Assembly (NCBI GenBank): GCA_902406135.1
Contig: CABPCX010000020.1
Coordinates: forward strand, 1-12,184
Direction of reading: 5' to 3'
Source of the DNA: an uncultured Eubacteriales bacterium
GTDB lineage: Bacteria; Bacillota; Clostridia; Lachnospirales; Anaerotignaceae
DNA length: 12,184 nt
In this document: positions 6,816 through 12,184 of the stretch, piece after piece
Numbering within the stretch: position 1 is the first letter of the stretch
Layout of the letters: each line of letters starts with the position of its first letter
Translations under genes and position numbers: made by a program
The notes under the pieces: generated by a model
The model's database searches: none
Told to the model about the DNA's origin: nothing
Seen by the model: the letters and a program-made list of their open reading frames with translations, nothing else

Positions 6816-7943
6816 ATGCAGTACAGAGAATTCGGAAAAACCGGAATAAAAGTATCCCCCATAGGCTTTGGAATGATGAGACTTCCTGCCGATGCGGAAG
6901 GAAAAGTAGACGAAGAAAGAGCCATTGCCATGCTCAGAAGTGCCATTGACAACGGTCTTAATTATGTTGATACCGCTTTCAACTACCACGGCGGCAACAG
7001 TGAGAAGATAACAGGAAAGGCACTTTTAGACGGATACCGTGACAAAGTATATCTTGCCACGAAGGCTCCCGCATGGATGTTCAAAAGCGGAGACGACTTT
7101 GATACAATACTTGACAAACAGCTGGAAAGACTTCAGACAGACCATATAGATTTTTATCTCCTTCATGCTATGAATGCCATAGCTTTTGAGAAAAAAGTTC
7201 TCAGATACGGTGTTATGGAGAGACTTGAAGCTGCAAGAGCGGCAGGAAAAATAAAATATGTGGGATTCTCTTTCCATGACAAGATTGATGTATTCAAAAA
7301 TATATGTGACGCTTATAACTGGGATTTCTGCCAGATACAGCTCAACTACATAGATACAAAATACCAGGCAGGCATAGAAGGCCTTAAGTATGCCGCTTCA
7401 AAGGGAATGGCCGTTTCCATAATGGAGCCCTTAAGAGGAGGATACCTGGCAAACGTGCCCGCAGCCGTAAAGGAAATATTCGATACAACAGATAAGTCAG
7501 CCGTTGAATGGGGTCTTGACTATCTCTGGAATATGCCCGAAGTTTCAGTTGTACTCAGCGGTATGAGCAATGAAGAGCAGATAGCTCAGAACCTTGAGTA
7601 TGCTTCACGCTCAAAGGCAGGAATGTTCAGCGCCGAAGACGAAAAGGTTATCGAAAAGGTACAGGCTGTATTCAATTCATATGATACGGTTCCCTGCACA
7701 GGCTGTTCATACTGTCTCCCCTGTCCAAAGGGTGTTGGAATACCCTATAACTTCGTTGTTTACAACAACTATAAGACAGGAAGCAGCTTTGAAGAAGAAC
7801 AGAAGAGATATAATGAATGGGTTCCCATGTTCGGCCAGAAGGCTTCAGCTTGTGTTGCCTGCCGTAAATGTGAGGAAATCTGTCCCCAGCATATTAATAT
7901 AGTTGAAAGACTTAAGAAAGTTGCCGAAACCTTTGAAGTATAA
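6816..7943 (+). CDS. Aldo/keto reductase with C-terminal [4Fe-4S] ferredoxin-like domain
   Basis: This 375-residue cytoplasmic oxidoreductase has an aldo/keto reductase TIM barrel followed by an iron-sulfur tail. The catalytic tetrad is visible: Asp52 and Tyr57 (YVDTAFNYHG), Lys83 (LATKAP), and His117 (FYLLHAMN). The tail has two Cys clusters: C294-x2-C297-x2-C300-x2-C303-P and C346-x2-C349-x2-C352-x3-C356-P. The first has one residue fewer before the last Cys than the classical ferredoxin motif. Family members of this architecture are frequent in anaerobes, and the clusters suggest electron exchange with a ferredoxin-like partner rather than simple NADPH use, which is inference. Substrate is unknown. 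The start is ATG with AAGGAGG 9 bases upstream. It looks monocistronic, having its own promoter, with a different promoter before the next gene. No clear terminator follows it. Confidence 0.93.
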   Translation: MQYREFGKTGIKVSPIGFGMMRLPADAEGKVDEERAIAMLRSAIDNGLNYVDTAFNYHGGNSEKITGKALLDGYRDKVYLATKAPAWMFKSGDDFDTILDKQLERLQTDHIDFYLLHAMNAIAFEKKVLRYGVMERLEAARAAGKIKYVGFSFHDKIDVFKNICDAYNWDFCQIQLNYIDTKYQAGIEGLKYAASKGMAVSIMEPLRGGYLANVPAAVKEIFDTTDKSAVEWGLDYLWNMPEVSVVLSGMSNEEQIAQNLEYASRSKAGMFSAEDEKVIEKVQAVFNSYDTVPCTGCSYCLPCPKGVGIPYNFVVYNNYKTGSSFEEEQKRYNEWVPMFGQKASACVACRKCEEICPQHINIVERLKKVAETFEV

Positions 7944-7996
7944 TGCAAAATAGTTGACATAAAAAATATTTATGGTGCGTCACAGGCCATTGATGA

Positions 7997-8026
7997 TTGA
8001 CGGGTACTATAAGTGTAGATTATAAT
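7997..8026 (+). promoter_or_regulatory. Probable sigma-A promoter of the ABC importer operon
   Basis: TTGACG (7997-8002) and perfect TATAAT (8021-8026) are 18 bases apart, in the 176-base gap between the reductase and the binding-protein gene. Transcription would start near 8033, leaving a leader of about 85 bases. The preceding part of the gap (7944-7996) holds no convincing terminator. A TTGACA at 7954 there lacks a matching -10 box. Confidence 0.65.
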
Positions 8027-8045
8027 ATAATTGTAAAAAATTGTG

Positions 8046-8076
8046 ATATACCACCGCTTTTTGGCGGTTGATATAT
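8046..8076 (+). promoter_or_regulatory. Leader hairpin upstream of the binding-protein gene
   Basis: The leader folds into ACCGC/GCGGT (8053-8057 with 8064-8068) around a six-base TTTTTG loop. This is extended below a small internal loop by ATATA/TATAT (8046-8050 with 8072-8076). It would lie about 13 bases from the predicted mRNA 5' end and about 30 bases before the ribosome site. No T run follows, so it is not a terminator. A 5' stabilising stem-loop is my best guess. No known riboswitch core was recognised. Confidence 0.45.
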
Positions 8077-8106
8077 GGTAAAAAGTTAAAGTAAAAAAGA
8101 AGGCTT

Positions 8107-8112
8107 AGGAGG
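8107..8112 (+). promoter_or_regulatory. Ribosome binding site setting the start of the binding-protein gene
   Basis: A consensus AGGAGG stands 7 bases before ATG 8120. The in-frame TTG at 8114 is only one base from the site and cannot be the start, so the protein begins MKKFLAV. Confidence 0.85.
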
Positions 8113-8119
8113 ATTGAAA

Positions 8120-9340
8120 ATGAAAAAATTTTTAGCAGTTCTTTTATCTGCTGCAATGGTTCTCGGAATTGCCGGATGCGGCTCTTCAACTGAGACCACA
8201 GAGACGGCTGAGGGTGAAGAAACCACAGAAACAGCCGGTGTTGCGGCAAGTGACATCAAAGTTGGCTTTATTTTTATCGGTGACGAAAATGAGGGTTACA
8301 CATACGCTCATTACGAAGGCGCTCTCAAGATGAGAGACGAACTTGGCCTTACCGATGACCAGATCATCTACAAATGGAATGTACCCGAAGATGAAAGCTG
8401 CTATGACGCGGCAGTAGACCTTGCTGAGCAGGGATGCGACATTATCTTTGCAAACAGCTTCGGACATGAGGACTATGTACTTCAGGCTGCTGAAGAATAT
8501 CCTGACGTTCAGTTCTGCCACGCAACAGGCTATAAGGCAGCAACAAGCGGCCTTTCAAACGTACACAACTACTTTGCAAACATTTATGAAGCACGTTATG
8601 TTGCAGGTGTTGTTGCAGGCATGAAACTTGCAGAGCTCTACGGAGCAGACACAGACGCTAAGATCGGTTATGTAGGCGCTTATTCATACGCAGAGGTTAA
8701 ATCAGGCTACACAGCATATTTCCTTGGCGTAAGATCAATCTGCCCTAACGTTACAATGGAAGTTAAGTACACAGGTGCATGGGCTGACCAGGCTCTTGAA
8801 AAAGAAACAGCAGAAGCTCTTATAGCTGACGGCTGCGTACTTATCAGCCAGCACGCCGATACAACAGGTGCTGCAACAGCTTGTGAAGCAGCAGGCGTAT
8901 GCGACGTTGGATACAACGTATCAATGATTGATGCAGCTCCCAACTATGCCCTTGTATCATCAGCAATCAACTGGGGTTCATACTATACATACGCTGTTAA
9001 ATGTATGCTTGACGGCGAGACAATCCCTGTAGACTGGTGCCACGGACATTCAGACAATGCAGTACTTCTTACAGAACTCAACGAAGTAGCAATTGCTGAA
9101 GGAACAGAAGAAAAAGTTGAGGAAGTATGGGCAGCTATTGACAGCGGCGAACTTAAAGTATTCGATACATCAAAATGGACTGTAGGCGGCGAGACAATCA
9201 CATCTACAGCAAATCTTGAAGGATTCAACGGCGTTGAATACATCAGCCCCGACGGATACTTTATGGAATCAGAAATTGCGTCAGCTCCTGCATTCTCATT
9301 TGTAGTAGACGGCATCACAGAACTTAATACAGTATACTAA
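8120..9340 (+). CDS. BMP-family (PnrA/Med-like) ABC transporter substrate-binding lipoprotein
   Basis: This 406-residue solute-binding lipoprotein starts with a signal peptide ending in IAGC (Cys20, lipidation site). A Thr/Glu-rich low-complexity linker follows (about 21-44). The mature part opens with DIKVGFIFIG (about 45-54) and continues with features typical of Bmp/PnrA proteins: LAEQGCDIIFANSFGHED (about 101-118), NIYEARYVAGVVAGMKL (about 153-169), and KIGYVGAYSYAEV. Known relatives bind purine nucleosides, and some bind riboflavin or other ligands, so nucleoside uptake is likely but not certain. The ATPase and permeases downstream are the matching importer parts. Codon use differs strikingly from its neighbours: Ile is almost always ATC or ATT instead of ATA, and Ala/Thr/Ser favour GCA/ACA/TCA, as expected for very high expression. 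It ends with tandem stops TAA-TAG. Confidence 0.94.
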   Translation: MKKFLAVLLSAAMVLGIAGCGSSTETTETAEGEETTETAGVAASDIKVGFIFIGDENEGYTYAHYEGALKMRDELGLTDDQIIYKWNVPEDESCYDAAVDLAEQGCDIIFANSFGHEDYVLQAAEEYPDVQFCHATGYKAATSGLSNVHNYFANIYEARYVAGVVAGMKLAELYGADTDAKIGYVGAYSYAEVKSGYTAYFLGVRSICPNVTMEVKYTGAWADQALEKETAEALIADGCVLISQHADTTGAATACEAAGVCDVGYNVSMIDAAPNYALVSSAINWGSYYTYAVKCMLDGETIPVDWCHGHSDNAVLLTELNEVAIAEGTEEKVEEVWAAIDSGELKVFDTSKWTVGGETITSTANLEGFNGVEYISPDGYFMESEIASAPAFSFVVDGITELNTVY

Positions 9341-9353
9341 TAGTTTATAATCC

Positions 9354-9389
9354 GGGGCAGGGTGGCTCTAAAGAGGGCAGCCCTGCCCT
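9354..9389 (+). promoter_or_regulatory. Long stem-loop between binding protein and ATPase genes
   Basis: GGGCAGGG (9355-9362) pairs perfectly with CCCTGCCC (9381-9388). Inside, TG/CA and CTC/GAG pairs continue the stem past a small internal loop, and an outer G-T pair is possible. The following bases (TATTCCGTTT) are a poor T run, so full termination is unlikely. The position, 13 bases after the binding-protein stop, fits a partial terminator or an RNA 3'-end stabiliser that keeps binding-protein mRNA more abundant than transporter mRNA. That role is inferred. Confidence 0.65.
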
Positions 9390-9422
9390 ATTCCGTTTAA
9401 AAAGAGTAAAGGAGGAGAGATT

Positions 9423-10952
9423 TTGAATACGGCAAATGCGATAGAGCTTAAAAACATAAGCAAATACTTTGGCGAAGTCGTTGCTAACAAGGATATTTCG
9501 CTGGATGTACGAAAGGGTGAAATTCTTTCTCTTTTGGGCGAAAACGGAAGCGGAAAAACTACTCTGATGAATATGCTTGCCGGAATATATTTCCCGGATG
9601 AAGGCGAGATTTTCATAGATGGAAAAGAAGTTAAAATAACGTGTCCGGCGGACGCCTTTGAGCTGGGAATAGGAATGATACATCAGCATTTCAAGCTTAT
9701 AGACACCTTTACGGCGGCTGAAAAAATTATTCTTGGACTTCCCGGAGCAGAAATCATAAAAATGGGCGAGGTTGTGAACAAGATAAAAGAGCTTGTTGAC
9801 AGATACGGCTTTGAGCTTGACCCGCTCAAAAAGATATACAATATGTCTGTATCTGAAAAACAGACTGTTGAGATAGTTAAAATGCTCTACAGAGGAGCAA
9901 ACATACTCATACTGGATGAGCCTACGGCGGTTCTTACGCCCCAGGAAACAGACAGGCTTTTTGATGTTCTTCGCAACATGAGAGACGACGGCAAAGCAAT
10001 TATAATCATAACTCATAAACTTCACGAGGTGCTTTCCCTTTCAAACAGGGTAGCAGTTCTCAGAAAGGGCCGTTATATCGGAACGGTGCCTACAAGCGAG
10101 GCAACGGAGCTTTCGCTCACGGAAATGATGGTAGGCGAGAAGGTAAGCCTTGACATAGGCAGAGAAGAACCAAAGGACGTTAAGAAGAGACTGGAAATAA
10201 AAAATCTTACATGTATTGATAAAAACGGCGTAAAGACCCTTGATAACGTATCCTTCGACGTATACGGAGGAGAAGTTCTCGGAATTGCGGGTATTGCAGG
10301 AAGCGGCCAGAAGGAGCTTCTTGAGGCAGTAGCCGGACTTCAGATAATACAGGACGGAAGCATAACATACTTTGCCGACGACAATACCCAGACAGAGCTT
10401 GTGGGAAAATCACCCCTGGCCATAAGAAAGATAGGCGTTGCGCTGTCATTTGTTCCCGAGGACAGACTTGGTATGGGTCTTGTGGCTAATATGGACCTTA
10501 CGGATAACGTAATGTTAAGAAGCTACAGAGACGGCAAAGGTTCATTCCTCAACAGAAAGAACCCTAAGGAAAGAACGGAAAAAATAGTTGAAGGACTTCA
10601 CGTAGTTACACCAAGCCTTTCCACACCCATAAGAAAGCTTTCGGGCGGAAACGTACAGAAGGTGCTGGTAGGCAGGGAGATAGCCAACGCACCGTCGGTA
10701 CTTATGACTGCCTATGCGGTAAGAGGTCTTGATATAAACACTTCATATACCATTTACCACCTCATAAACCAGCAGAAGGCAAAAGGCGTTGCCGTTGTTT
10801 ATGTCGGCGAGGATTTGGACGTGCTTCTGGAGCTGGCGGATAAAATACTCGTATTGTGTGCCGGTAAGGTCAGCGGAGTAGTTGACGCACGAAGCACCAC
10901 AAAGGAACAGGTAGGTCTTATGATGACGAAGCATACAGAGGAGGGAATGTAA
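9423..10952 (+). CDS. ABC importer ATPase with two nucleotide-binding domains (NupB/YufO-type)
   Basis: This 509-residue cytoplasmic protein drives BMP-type import and carries two fused ABC domains, as in sugar and nucleoside importers. Domain 1: Walker A GENGSGKTT (39-47), Q-loop Gln88 (MIHQHFKL), signature position MSVSEKQ (141-147), Walker B ILILDEP (161-167), and switch His198. Domain 2: Walker A position GIAGSGQKEL (about 290-299), FVPEDRLGMGL (about 343-353), signature LSGGN (406-410), and Walker B position VLMTAYAVRGLD. Domain 2 Walker A lacks the Lys-Thr pair, and its Walker B lacks Asp-Glu. The start is TTG, 7 bases after GGAGG (9411-9415). No ATG is available nearby that would keep domain 1 whole. 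It is one base from the permease gene, so the two are surely co-transcribed. The substrate is set by the binding protein. Confidence 0.94.
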   Translation: MNTANAIELKNISKYFGEVVANKDISLDVRKGEILSLLGENGSGKTTLMNMLAGIYFPDEGEIFIDGKEVKITCPADAFELGIGMIHQHFKLIDTFTAAEKIILGLPGAEIIKMGEVVNKIKELVDRYGFELDPLKKIYNMSVSEKQTVEIVKMLYRGANILILDEPTAVLTPQETDRLFDVLRNMRDDGKAIIIITHKLHEVLSLSNRVAVLRKGRYIGTVPTSEATELSLTEMMVGEKVSLDIGREEPKDVKKRLEIKNLTCIDKNGVKTLDNVSFDVYGGEVLGIAGIAGSGQKELLEAVAGLQIIQDGSITYFADDNTQTELVGKSPLAIRKIGVALSFVPEDRLGMGLVANMDLTDNVMLRSYRDGKGSFLNRKNPKERTEKIVEGLHVVTPSLSTPIRKLSGGNVQKVLVGREIANAPSVLMTAYAVRGLDINTSYTIYHLINQQKAKGVAVVYVGEDLDVLLELADKILVLCAGKVSGVVDARSTTKEQVGLMMTKHTEEGM

Positions 10953-10953
10953 A

Positions 10954-12057
10954 ATGGCTGACAGCGGCTTAAAGAAAGAACCCATGTTCAGAATAGCGAA
11001 GCGAAGCGACATATCCCACAAAAAGGCGGTTATCATAAGGATAATAGCGTTCCTGCTTGCGCTGGTTGTATGCGGCGTATTTGTATTTGTTCTTACTAAG
11101 GAAAATCCCCTTTCCGTATATATGGGAATGGTAGACGGAGCAGTAGGAACACCAAGAAGAACATGGAATACTTTAAGGGACACAATGATACTTTTGTCGG
11201 TAGCCCTTGCCATAACTCCGGCGTTTAAGATGCGTTTTTGGAACATCGGAGCCGAAGGACAGATACTTGTGGGAGGCATTGCCACAGCGGCGGTAATGAG
11301 ATACTTTGGAGCATCTTTCTCTCCTGCCGTATTATTCATTGTTATGATAATATGCAGTATCGCAGCCGGCCTTGTATGGGGAATAATCCCTGCGTTTTTC
11401 AAGGCTAAATATAATACAAACGAGACGCTTTTCACTCTTATGATGAACTATATAGCCATACAGCTCACATCATATTTCTGTATTATATGGGAAGCTGTAA
11501 AGGGAAGCGGAACCATAGGAACAATCAATCAGAGTACAAAGGCGGGCTGGATATCCACATCATTTTTAAGCGGTATATTCGGAAACTTCAATTACAGTAT
11601 AAATGTTATAGTTGTTATGTCCCTTACGGTCATAATGGCCATATATCTTAAAAAGACAAAGCACGGTTATGAGATAGCGGTAGTAGGCGAGAGTGAAAAC
11701 ACAGCCAGATATGCCGGTATCAATGTAAAGAAGGTAATACTTAGAACCATGGCCCTTTCAGGCGCCCTCTGCGGCTTTACAGGCCCCAGCCATACCATAT
11801 CCGTAAATACGGCGGGCGGACGAGGATTTACAGCCATAATCGTATCTTGGCTTGCTAAGTTTAACCCCTACATAATGGTAGTAATATCATTCTTACTTGT
11901 GTTCCTTGATAACGGAGCTAAGCAGATAGCCAGCCAGTTCGGACTTAATGAGTCCGCTGCGGAAGTTATGACAGGAATAATATTATTTTTCCTTATCGGA
12001 TGCGAATTCTTTATAAATTACCGCATCATTCGAAGGGGAAAACGCGAGGAGGCTTAA
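10954..12057 (+). CDS. ABC importer permease, BPD_transp_2 family (NupC/YufP-type)
   Basis: This 367-residue integral membrane protein is one of the two channel subunits of the BMP-type importer. A basic N-terminal tail precedes the first membrane helix (about 27-47). Further hydrophobic segments lie near 76-90, 103-116, 124-149, 160-178, 216-232, 263-278, 293-318 and 337-355. FKMRFWNIGAEGQILVGG (91-108) is typical of this permease subfamily, and the cytoplasmic loop GYEIAVVGESENTARYAGI (238-256) is the region that contacts the ATPase. ATG 10954 lies one base after the ATPase stop and 8 bases after AGAGGAGGG (10937-10945). It is followed by the second permease after 3 bases. The substrate, probably a nucleoside, is inferred from the operon. 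Confidence 0.94.
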   Translation: MADSGLKKEPMFRIAKRSDISHKKAVIIRIIAFLLALVVCGVFVFVLTKENPLSVYMGMVDGAVGTPRRTWNTLRDTMILLSVALAITPAFKMRFWNIGAEGQILVGGIATAAVMRYFGASFSPAVLFIVMIICSIAAGLVWGIIPAFFKAKYNTNETLFTLMMNYIAIQLTSYFCIIWEAVKGSGTIGTINQSTKAGWISTSFLSGIFGNFNYSINVIVVMSLTVIMAIYLKKTKHGYEIAVVGESENTARYAGINVKKVILRTMALSGALCGFTGPSHTISVNTAGGRGFTAIIVSWLAKFNPYIMVVISFLLVFLDNGAKQIASQFGLNESAAEVMTGIILFFLIGCEFFINYRIIRRGKREEA

Positions 12058-12060
12058 GCT

Positions 12061-12184
12061 ATGGATATTATACTTATTATAATTAAAAGAATATTTTCCG
12101 TTGCGTTCATACAGAAGGCCGTTACTCAGGGTATCCCCATTCTTTACGGCGCGTCGGGAGAAATAATAACTGAACGAAGCGGAA
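12061..12184 (+). CDS. Second ABC importer permease, NupQ/YufQ-type (3' end outside window)
   Basis: Only the first 41 codons are visible, and they remain open to the right edge. The start is ATG 12061, with GAGGAGG (12046-12052) 8 bases upstream inside the end of the first permease gene. The peptide begins with a short hydrophobic stretch, MDIILIIIKR. It then has GIPILYGASGEIITERSG, which matches the opening of the partner permease of these importers (a Leu/Pro-rich helix leading to a SERSG element). Position as the fourth gene of the operon agrees. The family call is good for so short a piece. Confidence 0.85.
   Translation, partial: MDIILIIIKRIFSVAFIQKAVTQGIPILYGASGEIITERSG

Noticed and set aside
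7954..7982. Perfect -35-like TTGACA just after the reductase gene.
   Set aside because: No acceptable -10 box lies 16-18 bases downstream. The TTGACG/TATAAT pair at 7997-8026 is better.
8003..8113. Possible purine riboswitch before the nucleoside-type importer (TATAAT and GATATATGG resemble parts of the consensus).
   Set aside because: The conserved loop sequences and the three-way junction order are absent, TATAAT is better explained as a -10 box, and only one hairpin can be drawn.
8114..8119. TTG start for the binding-protein gene.
   Set aside because: It is one base from the AGGAGG site, too close for initiation. ATG 8120 is correctly spaced.
21..12184. CRISPR arrays, tRNA/rRNA genes, insertion sequences, phage or defence genes.
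   Set aside because: No regularly spaced repeats, tRNA-like cloverleafs, transposase motifs or terminal inverted repeats were seen on either strand.

Overview
The window reads as ordinary chromosomal sequence from an anaerobic Firmicute of the class Clostridia, probably Lachnospiraceae-like. The reasons are strong AGGAGG-type ribosome sites, GTG and TTG starts beside ATG, heavy use of AGA (Arg) and ATA (Ile), a pth-mfd-lipoprotein gene order, and an aldo/keto reductase carrying iron-sulfur clusters. All recognised genes are on the + strand. I see no rRNA, tRNA, CRISPR array, insertion sequence or phage gene.

Region 1 (1-6720) is a compact housekeeping block. It holds a Nudix hydrolase cut by the left edge, an alanyl-tRNA editing protein with a DHHA1 domain, peptidyl-tRNA hydrolase (pth), transcription-repair coupling factor (mfd), and a lipoprotein resembling the N-terminal part of SurA/PrsA foldases. 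The first four genes are close-packed (one TAATG overlap, short gaps) and look co-transcribed from a promoter left of the window. The lipoprotein has a good sigma-A-type promoter overlapping the end of mfd. The block ends at a strong intrinsic terminator. Two of the genes (AlaX-like and pth) rescue faulty or stalled aminoacyl/peptidyl-tRNAs, and mfd removes stalled RNA polymerase.

Region 2 (about 6750-7943) is a single aldo/keto reductase gene with its own promoter and two C-terminal [4Fe-4S] motifs.

Region 3 (about 7997-12184) is a BMP-family ABC importer of the purine-nucleoside/PnrA-NupABC type: promoter, leader hairpin, substrate-binding lipoprotein, a long stem-loop, a double-domain ATPase, a first permease, and a second permease cut by the right edge. 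The binding-protein gene has codon use very different from its neighbours and is bracketed by a stem-loop near each mRNA end. Together these suggest it is made in large excess over the membrane components.

I did not find a convincing novel system. The best second looks are the in-frame membrane-helix extension ahead of pth, the one-sided degeneration of the importer ATPase, and the RNA structures bracketing the binding-protein gene.
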